A stretch of 59,137 bases of DNA from Actinomycetospora sp. (GCA_029266415.1 JAQSWW010000010.1:1-59137), one strand, 5' to 3'. Counted from the stretch's first letter, positions 26,084 to 34,825 are shown. A program made the numbers and translations. Notes: a model not told the origin generated them from the letters alone.

Positions 26084-26722
26084 ATGGCCGACCGCTCTGC
26101 CCCCGTCGCCGACGCGCTCCCCGGTGCCACCGCGGTGCTCGACCGGCCGGAGCTCGCCGAGGTCGAGGGCGTCGACGCGGACGTGCCCTGGGTGCCCCCG
26201 ACCTGGGACGACGTCGTGCGCCAGCACGCCGACCGCGTCTACCGCCTCGCGTTCCGCCTCACCGGCGACGCCCACGACGCCGAGGACCTGACGCAGGAGA
26301 CCTTCATCCGCGTCTTCCGCTCGCTCGCCGGCTACAAGCCCGGGACGTTCGAGGGCTGGCTGCACCGCATCACCACCAACCTCTTCCTCGACATGGTCCG
26401 CCGCCGTGCCCGGCTGCGGATGGAGGGCCTGCCCGAGGACACCGACCGCCTTCCCGGCGGTGGCCCGAACCCCGAGCAAGTCTGGTCCGACGCCCACCTC
26501 GACCCCGACCTGCAGGCCGCCCTCGACGCGCTCGCGCCCGAGTTCCGGGCCGCCGTCGTGCTGTGTGACGTGGAGGGGCTGTCGTACGAGGAGATCGCGG
26601 CGACGCTCGGTGTCAAACTGGGGACCGTGAGGAGTCGCATCCACCGCGGGCGGCAGGCCCTGCGCTCCGCGCTCGAGTCCCGGGCCGCCGAGCGTGGCGG
26701 GACGTCGGGGAGCGCGGCATGA
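26084..26722 (+). CDS. sigE: ECF RNA polymerase sigma factor SigE
   Basis: 212-residue ECF sigma factor, by context SigE, which directs envelope and oxidative stress genes. Region 2 runs from [18 protein letters not shown] through [20 protein letters not shown]; region 4 is [20 protein letters not shown] with the DNA-reading helix [19 protein letters not shown] 26084 is selected; earlier in-frame starts would add an unlikely Arg/Pro-rich extension. rseA overlaps its stop by 4 nt, and htrA and tatB follow. The order sigE-rseA-htrA-tatB is a conserved actinobacterial envelope-stress cluster. Confidence 0.95.
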   Translation: MADRSAPVADALPGATAVLDRPELAEVEGVDADVPWVPPTWDDVVRQHADRVYRLAFRLTGDAHDAEDLTQETFIRVFRSLAGYKPGTFEGWLHRITTNLFLDMVRRRARLRMEGLPEDTDRLPGGGPNPEQVWSDAHLDPDLQAALDALAPEFRAAVVLCDVEGLSYEEIAATLGVKLGTVRSRIHRGRQALRSALESRAAERGGTSGSAA

Positions 26723-27342
26723 TCTCCGGCCGCCCCGGGGGCTCGGGCTGGACGCGGCGGTTCACCGACGCCGGCCACCTCGCGCTCGACGCCGTCGTCG
26801 CCTTCGTCGACGACGAGCTCCCGCCCGGCCCCGCCCACCCGGCCGCCGCCCACGTCGACCGCTGCCTCACCTGCGCCGGCGAGGTCGCCGCCCAGCGCCA
26901 GGCGCGCCGCCGGGTCCGGGCCGCCGAGTGCCCCTCGGTCCCCACCGCACTGCTCAGCGCGCTGCGTTCGATCCCCGACGCGGCGCCGCTGCCGGCCGCG
27001 CCCGCCGGTCTGTCCGTGGCCCCCGACGGCTCGCTGGTGGTCCCGGTGGACCACCGCGACCTCGCCCACGGCGACGAGCCGCCCGCACGGGTCCGCCGCG
27101 GCCGGCGGCGGGCGTTGGGCCTGCCGGTGGCGGTCGGCTCCGGGGTGGTCGTCGGTGCCGCCGCGCTGGTCGCGTTCACCGGCCCCGCCGTGGTGGCCGA
27201 GGGCACCGGCTCCGGACTGCCCGCGGGGGCGGCCGTGCGGCCGACCACGACGGCGCCGGCCGACCTCACCGCCGGCGTCGCCGACACGGCCCGCCCCACA
27301 CCGGTCGCGCGCCCGGCGCTGCCCGGTCCCGGCGCCCCGTGA
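26719..27342 (+). CDS. rseA: anti-sigma-E factor with zinc-binding domain
   Basis: 207-residue anti-sigma factor. The ZAS motif HxxxCxxC is visible as HVDRCLTC (H45, C49, C52) after a helix that docks on the sigma factor. Unlike soluble mycobacterial RseA, a hydrophobic segment (about [20 protein letters not shown], residues 135-154) followed by a Thr/Pro-rich tail suggests one transmembrane helix with the C-terminus outside. ATG overlaps the sigE stop (ATGA), so regulator and target are made together. Release may involve redox or membrane proteolysis; the HtrA protease next door fits the latter. Confidence 0.9.
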   Translation: MISGRPGGSGWTRRFTDAGHLALDAVVAFVDDELPPGPAHPAAAHVDRCLTCAGEVAAQRQARRRVRAAECPSVPTALLSALRSIPDAAPLPAAPAGLSVAPDGSLVVPVDHRDLAHGDEPPARVRRGRRRALGLPVAVGSGVVVGAAALVAFTGPAVVAEGTGSGLPAGAAVRPTTTAPADLTAGVADTARPTPVARPALPGPGAP

Positions 27343-27429
27343 CGCGCTGACGGCTCCTTCACCCCGCCGGTCGCAGGCTGTGACCGTGTCGACGCGGGCC
27401 CGGCCGCGACGCTCTACGGTGGAGGGGCG

Positions 27430-27474
27430 ATGAGCACCACGAGCCTGCCCACCTCCGTCCGGGGGACGCGATGA
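27430..27474 (+). CDS. candidate 14-codon leader ORF overlapping htrA
   Basis: A short ORF ([14 protein letters not shown]) has a strong Shine-Dalgarno-like run, GGTGGAGGGGCG, directly before its ATG. Its TGA overlaps the htrA ATG as ATGA. htrA itself has only GGGGGA before its start, so ribosomes may reach htrA by termination-reinitiation from this leader. No similarity to known peptides; could be chance. Confidence 0.4.
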   Translation: MSTTSLPTSVRGTR

Positions 27475-29090
27475 CGGGGCCGACGGATCCGCGGGGTGGC
27501 CCGACCACGGGGCCGGTGACCGAGGACGCCCACGACGACCGGGCCGACGCGCACGCGACGAACGGCCACACCGCACCCCCCGTGAACGGCCACGGCAACG
27601 GGCACGGCACCCACGGCCACGCGGGCACCAACGGGCACGGCAACGGGCACGGCAACGGGCACGGCGGCGAGCACGAGCTGGCCGCGGTGTTCGGCCGTCC
27701 GTCGGGTGTGCAGGGCGCGTTCGGTGCGCGGACGGGCGACACGGTCCGCACCTCCCGCCCGTCCCGCGGCGACATCCCGGCCCCGGCGCTGGCCGCCGCG
27801 TTCGGGCGTCCCGGGGTCGGCACGAGCACCTCGCTGCAGCGGCCGGAGCGACCCGCCGACGGCGACGACGCCCCCGACGAGTTCTGGGCCGGCGACACCG
27901 CCGCCGCCGACCCCTGGCGCGATCCCGACGCCGGCGCCGAGCTGGGCGGCCCCGCGCTGGGCGAGTCGGCGGCGCGCACCAGCAGCCCGCCCGTCGGTCC
28001 GCGCCTCTCCGCACGTGAGCTGCTGCTCGGCCGGCGCGTGCAGCCCACCGCGCTGGCCCTGCTCGCGGTGGTCGCGCTGGTGCTCGGCGCGGTCGGTGGT
28101 GTCGTCGGCTGGGCGGTCGCCGGCGGTGCCGACAGCCTCGTCGACCCGGGCGCGTCGCTGACCCCGGTCGCCGCCGGGCGGGAGCGCCCGCCGGGCTCGG
28201 TGGCCGACATCGCGGGGCGTGTCACACCGGCCGTCGTGTCCCTCGAGCTGCAGGCCGGCACCAGCGGTGGCACCGGCTCGGGCGTCGTGCTCAGCCCCGA
28301 CGGCTACATCGTCACCAACAACCACGTCGTCGAGCTGGCCGCCACCGACCCGCGCGCGACGCTCGAGGCCGTCTTCGCCTCGGGGCTGCGCGCGCCGGCC
28401 CGCGTGGTCGGCCGCGACCCGCAGACCGACGTCGCGGTGGTCAAGGTCGACCTCGCCAACCCCGTCGTCGCCCAGCTCGGCCGCTCGTCGGACCTGCGCG
28501 CGGGCGACGGCGTCATCGCCATCGGCTCGCCGCTGGGCCTGGCCGGCACGGTCACCGAGGGCATCGTCAGCTCGATCGACCGCCCGGTGCGCCTCGACGC
28601 CGAGTCGGCCGAGGCCAACCCCGTGATCGACGCGATCCAGACCGACGCGGCGATCAACCCCGGCAACTCGGGCGGCGCGCTGGTCGACACCACCGGCGCC
28701 GTCGTCGGGATCAACACCGCCATCCGCACCCTGGGCGGTGGCGAGGGCGGCTCGATCGGCCTCGGCTTCGCGATCCCGATCGACGACGTCCGCGTGATCG
28801 CCGAGTCGATCATCCGCACCGGCGGCTACACCCACAGCGACCTCGGGGTGAACGCGAAGTCGGTGACCGACGGCAACGCCGACGGCGCGCAGGTGCTCAA
28901 CGTGCGCCAGGGCGGGCCCGCGTCGGCCGCCGGGCTGCTGGAGGGCGACGTGGTCCTGCGCGTCGACGACCGCGCGATCGCCTCGGCGGACGAGCTCGTG
29001 GTGGCCGTGCGCGACCACCTGCCGGGTTCGGTGGTCACCCTCGGCGTCGTGCGGCAGGGCCGGCCGCTCACGCTCCAGGTCACCCTCTAG
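27471..29090 (+). CDS. htrA: membrane-anchored HtrA/DegP serine protease
   Basis: 539 residues. A long cytoplasmic N-terminus (1-190), one transmembrane helix (about 195-218), an extracytoplasmic trypsin-like domain (about 245-415) with catalytic triad H285 (TNNHVVE), D320 (PQTDVAVV) and S400 (INPGNSGGA), then one PDZ domain to the end. The N-terminus contains a histidine-rich Asn-Gly-His-Gly tract (11 His in residues 21-68, with a 12-bp triplicate at 27630-27665). Two FGRP motifs (74-77, 111-114) follow, the second ending in SLQR. It degrades or refolds damaged envelope proteins and is part of the sigE stress block. Confidence 0.95.
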   Translation: MTGPTDPRGGPTTGPVTEDAHDDRADAHATNGHTAPPVNGHGNGHGTHGHAGTNGHGNGHGNGHGGEHELAAVFGRPSGVQGAFGARTGDTVRTSRPSRGDIPAPALAAAFGRPGVGTSTSLQRPERPADGDDAPDEFWAGDTAAADPWRDPDAGAELGGPALGESAARTSSPPVGPRLSARELLLGRRVQPTALALLAVVALVLGAVGGVVGWAVAGGADSLVDPGASLTPVAAGRERPPGSVADIAGRVTPAVVSLELQAGTSGGTGSGVVLSPDGYIVTNNHVVELAATDPRATLEAVFASGLRAPARVVGRDPQTDVAVVKVDLANPVVAQLGRSSDLRAGDGVIAIGSPLGLAGTVTEGIVSSIDRPVRLDAESAEANPVIDAIQTDAAINPGNSGGALVDTTGAVVGINTAIRTLGGGEGGSIGLGFAIPIDDVRVIAESIIRTGGYTHSDLGVNAKSVTDGNADGAQVLNVRQGGPASAAGLLEGDVVLRVDDRAIASADELVVAVRDHLPGSVVTLGVVRQGRPLTLQVTL

Positions 29091-29098
29091 GGGGCGCG

Positions 29099-29533
29099 GT
29101 GTTCGACAACATCGGCTGGCCGGAGCTGCTGGTCCTCCTCCTCGTCGGTCTGTTCGTGCTCGGCCCCGAGCGCCTCCCCGCGGCCGCGGCCTGGGTGGCA
29201 CGCACCGTGCGCACGGTCCGCGACTACGCCACCGGCGCCCGCGACCAGCTGCGCTCCGAGCTCGGTCCCGAGTTCGACGAGCTGCGCAAGCCGCTGGAGG
29301 ACCTGCGGTCGGTGCGCGACCTCGACCCGCGCCGCGCCGTGCGCCAGCACCTGTTCACCGACCCGCCCGCGGACGGCACCTGGAGCGGCTCGCCCACGCC
29401 GGGCACGCCGGCGCCGGCACTGTCGTCCGACCCGTCTCCCGCGCCGGCGACCCCCACCGCGCCGCGTCCGGCGGCCGACCGGCGCCCGCTCGGCCCCGGC
29501 GAGATCGCCCCCCTCGACCCCGACGCCACCTGA
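29099..29533 (+). CDS. tatB: Sec-independent protein translocase subunit TatB
   Basis: 144 residues. One N-terminal membrane helix ([20 protein letters not shown]) with the Glu and Pro typical of TatB, the LGPERLP hinge, then the amphipathic helix ([20 protein letters not shown]) and a disordered Pro/Ala/Thr tail. TatB works with TatC to receive folded twin-arginine substrates; tatA and tatC are not in this window. GTG 29099 follows htrA by 8 nt. Position after htrA is the conserved actinobacterial order. Confidence 0.95.
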   Translation: MFDNIGWPELLVLLLVGLFVLGPERLPAAAAWVARTVRTVRDYATGARDQLRSELGPEFDELRKPLEDLRSVRDLDPRRAVRQHLFTDPPADGTWSGSPTPGTPAPALSSDPSPAPATPTAPRPAADRRPLGPGEIAPLDPDAT

Positions 29534-29556
29534 GCGCGGAGCGGGGTTGCGTCCCC

Positions 29557-30462
29557 GTGCCCCTGCTCACGAAGTCGTCGTGGGTCCGTGCTCGGCGAGA
29601 GGTAGCCGATACCGTCGGTAACGTGCTCGGGCGCCAGGGAGATCCCGTGCGCCGCGGCCTGCTGCTCGCGGCGCACCGAGTCGACAGCGACCCCCGCCTG
29701 CTCGCCGCGCTCGAGTGGGCCCGGTCGCGGCTGCCCGGCGACGCGGCGTACGGCGACCCGCTCTCGACCGGCGACGACGCCGTCGGGCGCCTCGCCGCCC
29801 AGCTCGCCCCGCTGGCGGCGACGCGGCCGAGCGTGCTGCGCGAGGTGGGGCTGACCGCGCTGCAGGTGTGGCAGGCGCACGCCGGGGTCGACGAGCGCCA
29901 GAGCGACGAGCACCTCGCGGTGCTGTTCACCGACCTGGCGGGCTTCTCGGACTGGACGCTCGAGGTCGGCGACGAGGTCGCGGTGCACGCCCTGCGCCGG
30001 GTGGGCGCCGAGGTCGAGCCCCTCGTGCGCCGGCGCGGGCGCGTCGTCAAGCGCCTCGGCGACGGGCTGATGGCCGTGCTCCCGAGCGCCGAGGACGCCG
30101 TGGAGGTGGCCCTGGCGGCCCGCGACGCGGTCGAGGGCCTCGAGGTGGACGGGCACCGCCTGCACCTGCGGGCGGGCGTGCACGTCGGGCGGCCCCAGCA
30201 GCTCGGCGGCGACTACTACGGCCGCGACGTCAACATCGCCGCCCGGATCACCGACGTCGCCGGACCCGGCGAGGTGTGCGTGTCGAGCACGACGCGCGAC
30301 CGGCTCGGTGGCCGCTTCCCGGTGCACGCCCGGCCGTGCGCGCGGACCAAGGGCGTGCCGCCGGACATCACCCCGTGGCGGGTCGATCACCCGTCTCGTG
30401 ACGCAGAGGGTTCGCCCGCAGTCCGCCCGCGGGATCCAGCCGCCCGAGGATCGCGGCGGTGA
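29557..30462 (+). CDS. class III adenylate/guanylate cyclase
   Basis: 301 residues. The N-terminal 115 residues are helical with no membrane span (GRQGDPVRRGLLLAAHRVDS), and the cyclase homology domain follows (about 118-277). Metal-binding aspartates are D126 in LFTDLAGFS and D169 in KRLGDGLMAVL; the transition-state residues lie in GRDVNIAARI (N226, R230). It presumably makes cAMP. After the domain ends at TPWRV the frame continues another 25 residues of Arg/Pro-rich sequence, overlapping the convergent MarR gene by 95 nt. GTG 29557 is used; a downstream start at GTG 29623 (VLGRQGD) is also possible. Confidence 0.9.
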   Translation: MPLLTKSSWVRARREVADTVGNVLGRQGDPVRRGLLLAAHRVDSDPRLLAALEWARSRLPGDAAYGDPLSTGDDAVGRLAAQLAPLAATRPSVLREVGLTALQVWQAHAGVDERQSDEHLAVLFTDLAGFSDWTLEVGDEVAVHALRRVGAEVEPLVRRRGRVVKRLGDGLMAVLPSAEDAVEVALAARDAVEGLEVDGHRLHLRAGVHVGRPQQLGGDYYGRDVNIAARITDVAGPGEVCVSSTTRDRLGGRFPVHARPCARTKGVPPDITPWRVDHPSRDAEGSPAVRPRDPAARGSRR

Positions 30463-30883
30463 CGCAGGCCAGGGAGGCCACACCCTCGTCGTCCAGCGCG
30501 TCGAAGATCAGGCGGCGCACCTCGGCGGCGTGACCGGGCGCGGTCGCGACGACCTTCTCCATGCCCGCGTCGGTCAGGCGCGCGACGGTGACCCGGCCGC
30601 TCTCGGGCGACGGCTCGCGCCGCACCCAGCCCTGCTGCTCGAGCCGGGCGACGACGTGCGAGAGCCGGGAGAGCGACGAGTTGACGGTGGCGGCGAGGGA
30701 ACTCATCGGTAACGTGCGCCCCGGCTCCTCCGAGAGCATGGCGAGCACGAGGTACGAGAACTGGGTCAGCCCGGCGTCGCGCTGCAGTTGCGCGTCGAGC
30801 GCGGCGGGCAACAGGGTGATCACCGCCGCGGTGCGCCGCCACGCCCGCTGTTCGTCGTCGTCCAGCCAGGGCCCCTCGTCCAT
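30368..30883 (-). CDS. MarR-family transcriptional regulator
   Basis: 171 residues with the winged-helix core of MarR proteins: LTQFSYLVLAMLSEEPGRTL, MSSLAATVNSSLSRLSHVV (recognition helix) and GWVRREPSPESGRVTVARLT (wing, with the family's D/E-x-R-x-x-x-x-x-LT pattern). Divergent from an extradiol dioxygenase gene, with a double operator between them, so it most likely represses both, with relief by a phenolic or quinone compound. Its final 95 nt overlap the cyclase gene. Confidence 0.93.
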   Translation of the reverse strand: MDEGPWLDDDEQRAWRRTAAVITLLPAALDAQLQRDAGLTQFSYLVLAMLSEEPGRTLPMSSLAATVNSSLSRLSHVVARLEQQGWVRREPSPESGRVTVARLTDAGMEKVVATAPGHAAEVRRLIFDALDDEGVASLACVTAAILGRLDPAGGLRANPLRHETGDRPATG

Positions 30884-30896
30884 GAGCAGGACTTTA

Positions 30897-30945
30897 CTTG
30901 ATGCTTCAACTCTTGTCGCGTACCGTTCGGAGTTGAAGCATCAAG
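30897..30945. promoter_or_regulatory. double MarR operator between divergent genes
   Basis: CTTGATGCTTCAACTC (30897-30912) and its perfect complement (30930-30945) flank 17 nt. Each arm contains TTGATGCTTCAA, itself of the TTGA-N4-TCAA form, so there are two MarR dimer sites. It is AT-richer than its surroundings. The right site reaches the ribosome-binding region of the dioxygenase and the left lies 14 nt from the regulator's ATG. Confidence 0.82.
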
Positions 30946-30954
30946 GGAGACACC

Positions 30955-31827
30955 ATGGACCCGTTCGCCACCGCCCGTCCCGGAGCGGCCTTCGACGCCT
31001 ACGTGCCCGCCGCGCGGGAGCGCGCGGCCCGGCGCACGCCCTGGACCCCGGAGGACGGCCCGCTGCCCGCGCTGTACGTCAGCCACGGGGCCCCGCCGCT
31101 GTTCGACGACGCCGACTGGATGGCACGCCTCGGGGCGTGGGCGGACCGGCTGCCGACCCCGCGCGCGATCCTCATCGTCTCGGCGCACTGGGAGTCGGCG
31201 CCGCTGGCGCTGTCGAGCCCGGAGCCGGCGACCCCACTGGTGTACGACTTCGGCGGCTTCGCCGAGCGCTTCCACCGCATGACCTACGCGACGCCCGACG
31301 CCTCGGCGCTGGCCGCGCGCGTGACCGCCGTGCTGCCCGACGGCGCGTCGCCGCACCTGACCCGCCGCGGGCTCGACCACGGGGCCTGGGTCCCGCTGAA
31401 GGTCATGTACCCCCTCGGCGACGTGCCGGTCCTGCAGATGAGCCTGCCCACCGAGGACCCCGAGCGCCTGCTCGCCGTCGGGACGCGGCTGCGCGAGCTG
31501 CGCAGCGAGGGCGTGCTCGTGATCGGGTCCGGCTTCATGACCCACGGGCTCCCGTTCCTCACCCGCGAGATGCTCGCCGGGCGGAGCACCCCGGGCTGGA
31601 CCGGGGACTTCGACGCCTGGGCCGCCGAGGCGCTCGACCACGGCGACCTCGAGACGCTGTCCCGCTTCCGCGAGGCCCCGGGCATGCCGTACGCCCACCC
31701 GACCGCGGAGCACTTCGTGCCGCTGTTCGTCACCCTCGGTGCGGCGACCGATCCGGAGGGTCCGGTGACCACGGCGATCGACGGGCACATGTGGGGCCTG
31801 TCGCGGCGCTCGCTGCAGGTGGCCTGA
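30955..31827 (+). CDS. extradiol (LigB/DODA-type) ring-opening dioxygenase
   Basis: 290-residue class III dioxygenase of the 4,5-DOPA/YgiD group. Metal ligands can be placed in YVSHGAPPL, SAHWES, RRGLDHGAWVPLKVMYP, GSGFMTHGLP and PTAEHFVPL. In the DODA group the metal may be Zn or Fe, and substrates include catechols. ATG 30955 follows AGGGAGA, which overlaps the operator. With the divergent MarR gene it forms a compact, probably phenol-responsive detoxification unit. Confidence 0.92.
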   Translation: MDPFATARPGAAFDAYVPAARERAARRTPWTPEDGPLPALYVSHGAPPLFDDADWMARLGAWADRLPTPRAILIVSAHWESAPLALSSPEPATPLVYDFGGFAERFHRMTYATPDASALAARVTAVLPDGASPHLTRRGLDHGAWVPLKVMYPLGDVPVLQMSLPTEDPERLLAVGTRLRELRSEGVLVIGSGFMTHGLPFLTREMLAGRSTPGWTGDFDAWAAEALDHGDLETLSRFREAPGMPYAHPTAEHFVPLFVTLGAATDPEGPVTTAIDGHMWGLSRRSLQVA

Positions 31828-32021
31828 GAAATCGCTGGTGCGGGTCGCGTCCGCGCGCCATGCTGGTCGCGCACTGGTTCGCACCTGATCGAGGAGATGC
31901 CGTGGCTGCCCGGTACGGGCGCCATGAAGGCGCCGTCGCCGTCACCCCCTGGTGACGCCCACCGGCCCGATCGGCGGTGACGCGCGCCAGGGACCTCTCT
32001 CTCCTCGAAGGGTCCCCTTCA

Positions 32022-33206
32022 GTGTCTTCGATGCTCTCTCCTGTCCTGTCCTCCTACGGCTGGGACGACTCCTGGGCGCAGCTCGCCCACCCGCACCTCG
32101 AGGCCGGCGGACTGCCCGGCCGCGTCGCCCGCGTCGACCGCGGCCGGGTCGACGTCCTCACCGAGCAGGGGCGGGTGCGGGCCGCCCCCGGTCGCGGCAC
32201 CACCCCGGCAGTGCCCGGCGTCCCGCGCGGCAGCTCCGCTCCGCTGCGTGCCGCAGTGCCCGGCGTCCCGCGCGGCAGCTCCGCTCCGCTGCGTGCCGCA
32301 GTGTCCGGCGTCCCGCGCGGCAGCTCCGCTCCGCTGCGTGCCGCAGTCGGCGACTGGGTCGTGGTCGACCCGGACGTCCGGGTGTCCGCCGTCCTGCCCC
32401 GCCGCTCCGCCCTCACCCGCGCCGTCGCCTCGGGCCGTTCCAAGGGCCAGGTGCTGGCCGCCAACGTCGACACGGTGCTCGTCGCCGTGGCGCTCGAGGC
32501 GAAAACGCGACCCGGCCGCCTCGAGCGGCTGATCGCCCTGGCGTGGGAGAGCGGCGCGGTGCCCGTCGTCGTGCTGACCAAGATCGACCGGGCGGACGGC
32601 GACGTGCTCCTCGCCGCCCTCGCCGACGTCTCCGTGGCGGCGCCCGGCGTCGACGTCCTGCCCGTCAGCGCCGTGACCGGCGACGGCCTCGCCGAGGTCG
32701 CCGCGGCCGCACGCGGCACCACGGTGCTCGTCGGGCCCTCGGGTGCGGGCAAGTCCACGCTGGCCAACGCCCTGCTCGGCGACGAGGTGATGGCCGTCGG
32801 CGAGGTCCGCGCGAGCGATGGCAAGGGCCGCCACACGACCGTGCACCGGGAGCTCGTGCCCTTCGGTGACGGCGGCGTGCTGGTCGACACGCCGGGCCTG
32901 CGCGCCGTGGGCCTGCACGACGCCGCCGAGGGGATCGACCGGGCGTTCGCCGACGTCGTCGCGCTGGCGGAGGACTGCCGGTTCGCCGACTGCGCCCACG
33001 CCGGCGAGCCGGGCTGCGCGGTCCGGGCCGCGGTGGACGACGGGTCGATCCCGGCGCGGCGGCTCGAGGCCTGGCGCAAGCTGGTCCGGGAGGACGAGTG
33101 GTCGGCCGCGCGGACCGACGCCCGGCTCGCGGCCGAGCGCCGCGGGCGGTGGAAGACGATCGCCAAGGCCCAGCGCGCGGCCTACCGGGAGCGGGGGCAC
33201 CGCTGA
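32022..33206 (+). CDS. rsgA: ribosome small subunit-dependent GTPase A
   Basis: 394-residue circularly permuted GTPase that checks 30S maturation. Order: OB-fold (about 30-125), G domain with G4 VVLTKIDRAD, G1 GPSGAGKSTLANALLG and G3 DTPGLRA, then the zinc finger CRFADCAHAGEPGC. The OB-fold carries three in-frame copies of a 15-residue unit (63-107) just before GDWVVVD. GTG 32022 has GAAGGG 9 nt upstream; ATG 32031 and GTG 31977 are alternatives. It lies alone, followed by a strong hairpin. Confidence 0.92.
   Translation: MSSMLSPVLSSYGWDDSWAQLAHPHLEAGGLPGRVARVDRGRVDVLTEQGRVRAAPGRGTTPAVPGVPRGSSAPLRAAVPGVPRGSSAPLRAAVSGVPRGSSAPLRAAVGDWVVVDPDVRVSAVLPRRSALTRAVASGRSKGQVLAANVDTVLVAVALEAKTRPGRLERLIALAWESGAVPVVVLTKIDRADGDVLLAALADVSVAAPGVDVLPVSAVTGDGLAEVAAAARGTTVLVGPSGAGKSTLANALLGDEVMAVGEVRASDGKGRHTTVHRELVPFGDGGVLVDTPGLRAVGLHDAAEGIDRAFADVVALAEDCRFADCAHAGEPGCAVRAAVDDGSIPARRLEAWRKLVREDEWSAARTDARLAAERRGRWKTIAKAQRAAYRERGHR
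32208..32342 (+). repeat. 45-bp unit repeated three times in frame within rsgA
   Basis: Three consecutive 45-bp units (32208-32252, 32253-32297, 32298-32342), followed by the first 5 nt of a fourth. Units differ only by one base (a C to T in unit 3 changing Pro to Ser). They encode AVPGVPRGSSAPLRA and lie in the OB-fold. Near-identity implies recent expansion by slippage or recombination. Confidence 0.95.
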
Positions 33207-33223
33207 GCGGACCGGTCGCGGGG

Positions 33224-33270
33224 GCGAGGGACGCCTCGGCTGCGGGCCACGCGGTCGAGGCGTCCCTCGC
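33224..33270 (+). terminator. hairpin after rsgA
   Basis: Perfect 15-bp inverted repeat (33224-33238 with 33256-33270, arm GCGAGGGACGCCTCG) and 17-nt loop, 17 nt behind the rsgA stop. No T-run follows, which is usual in high-GC actinobacteria. Likely terminator or mRNA end-protector. Confidence 0.72.
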
Positions 33271-33313
33271 TGCTCCCGGCGGGTATCCGCGTCCCCTCAG
33301 GAGAGGAGCGCCG

Positions 33314-33574
33314 ATGAGCGACGACACGGTCATGACCAGCGGCATGGACACCGGCAGCGACGAGGGCGAGCCCGGCGACCGGGGAACGCCCCCGGCCGAC
33401 CGCGAGGAGATCGCGGCCCTCGAGGCGGAGCCGGGCGGCGACGACATCGGCCCGGCCGTCGAGGACGACCCCGAGGTCGCCCGGGCGGCCGCGGACGACG
33501 CGCCGCTGCCGGACCAGGCCGCCGGCGGACCGTCGCCCGTCGGCGAGGACCCGGCGTTCCTCGGGCCCGACTAG
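33314..33574 (+). CDS. small acidic protein of unknown function
   Basis: 86 residues, strongly acidic (Asp/Glu-rich) and probably disordered, with no cysteine or hydrophobic core. It opens MSDDTVMTSGMDTGSDEGEP and ends EDPAFLGPD. It has good coding bias and a clear ribosome-binding site (GGAGAGGAGCG) before ATG 33314. It is convergent with mrp, 10 nt apart. Possibly a stress or chaperone-like adaptor, but nothing shows this. Confidence 0.62.
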   Translation: MSDDTVMTSGMDTGSDEGEPGDRGTPPADREEIAALEAEPGGDDIGPAVEDDPEVARAAADDAPLPDQAAGGPSPVGEDPAFLGPD

Positions 33575-33584
33575 GTCCGCGGGC

Positions 33585-34721
33585 TCAGCGGCCCGCGGGC
33601 GAGATGTTCAGCGACATGCCCGCGAGGCCGCGCGAGCGCACCGAGAGCTTCTCGGCGACGGCGCGCAGGGCCGCACCGGCCGGCGACTCGGGCTGGGTGA
33701 GCACCAGCGGGACGCCCGCGTCGCCGCCCTCGCGCAGGCGGGTGTCGATCGGGATCTGGCCGAGCAGCGGCACCGCACCGCCGACGGACGTGGCGAGCGA
33801 GTCGGCGACCCGCTGACCGCCGCCGGTGCCGAAGAGGTCCATGCGCGACCCGTCGGGCATGTCCATCCACGACATGTTCTCGATGACGCCGGCCAGCCGC
33901 TGGCGGGTCTGCAGGGAGATCGCCCCGGCGCGCTCGGCCACCTCGGCCGCGGCCTGCTGCGGCGTGGTGACGACCAGCAGCTCGGCGCTGGGGATCAGCT
34001 GCGCCACCGAGATCGCGATGTCGCCGGTGCCCGGGGGCAGGTCCAGCAGCAGGATGTCGAGGTCGCCCCAGAACACGTCGGCGAGGAACTGCTGCAGCGC
34101 GCGGTGCAGCATCGGGCCGCGCCAGACGACCGGGGTGTTGCCCGGGGTGAACATGCCGATCGAGATCAGCTTCACGCCGTGCGCCTGCGGCGGCATGATC
34201 ATGTCGTCGACCTTGGTGGGTCGGTCGTCCGTGCCGAGCATCCGCGGCACCGAGTGGCCGTAGATGTCGGCGTCGACGACGCCCACCGACAGGCCGCGGT
34301 CGGCCATCGCGGCGGCGAGGTTGACCGTCACCGACGACTTGCCGACGCCGCCCTTGCCCGACGCCACGGCATAGACCCGCGTCAGCGAGCCGGGCTGGGC
34401 GAACGGGATGACCGGCTCGTCGGCGTCGCCGCGGACGGTCTTGCGCAGCTCGCGGCGCTGCTCGTCGTTCATGACGTCGAGGTCGACGAGGACGGACGTG
34501 ACGCCGGAGACCGCCGAGACCGCGGTGGTGACGCGGGAGGTGATGGTCTCCTTCATCGGGCAGCCGGCCACGGTGAGGTAGACGCCGATCTCGACCTTGC
34601 CGTGGTCGAGGACGTTGATGTCCTTGACCATGCCCAGCTCGGTGATGGGGCGGTGGATCTCGGGATCCTCGACGCCGGCCAGGGCGGCCCGGATCGCGTC
34701 GACGGACGGTGCTGCGGCCAT
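33585..34721 (-). CDS. mrp: Mrp/ApbC-type Fe-S cluster carrier ATPase
   Basis: 378 residues: an N-terminal MIP18/DUF59 domain (1-95, with the conserved VAGCPMKETI, C54), then a deviant Walker A P-loop GKGGVGKS (122-129), DADIYGHSVPRMLG and LLLDLPPGTGD. The C-terminal CxxC that binds the cluster in E. coli ApbC is replaced by WMDMPDGSRMDLF, which I believe is normal in actinobacterial Mrp. ATG 34721 is at the usual family position. Mrp-DUF1003-MgtE_N is a conserved mycobacterial order (Rv1229c-Rv1232c). It probably hands Fe-S clusters to target proteins. Confidence 0.94.
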   Translation of the reverse strand: MAAAPSVDAIRAALAGVEDPEIHRPITELGMVKDINVLDHGKVEIGVYLTVAGCPMKETITSRVTTAVSAVSGVTSVLVDLDVMNDEQRRELRKTVRGDADEPVIPFAQPGSLTRVYAVASGKGGVGKSSVTVNLAAAMADRGLSVGVVDADIYGHSVPRMLGTDDRPTKVDDMIMPPQAHGVKLISIGMFTPGNTPVVWRGPMLHRALQQFLADVFWGDLDILLLDLPPGTGDIAISVAQLIPSAELLVVTTPQQAAAEVAERAGAISLQTRQRLAGVIENMSWMDMPDGSRMDLFGTGGGQRVADSLATSVGGAVPLLGQIPIDTRLREGGDAGVPLVLTQPESPAGAALRAVAEKLSVRSRGLAGMSLNISPAGR

Positions 34722-34825
34722 CGGACCCTTCTCGATGTCTCGGCGGACGGCGGTCCCGGGGAAGCCCACGCGGAGACCGGGGGACGGGGCGCCTCGAGCC
34801 CGTCGGCTCACCACCATGCTACGTG

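Noticed and set aside
31897-31980. 27-codon ORF with GAGGAG upstream, between the dioxygenase and rsgA
   Set aside because: Pro/Ser/Arg-rich with no similarity and no neighbour relation; likely chance.
32208-32342. Short direct repeats that might be a CRISPR array
   Set aside because: The repeats are contiguous, have no spacers, and are in frame inside rsgA.
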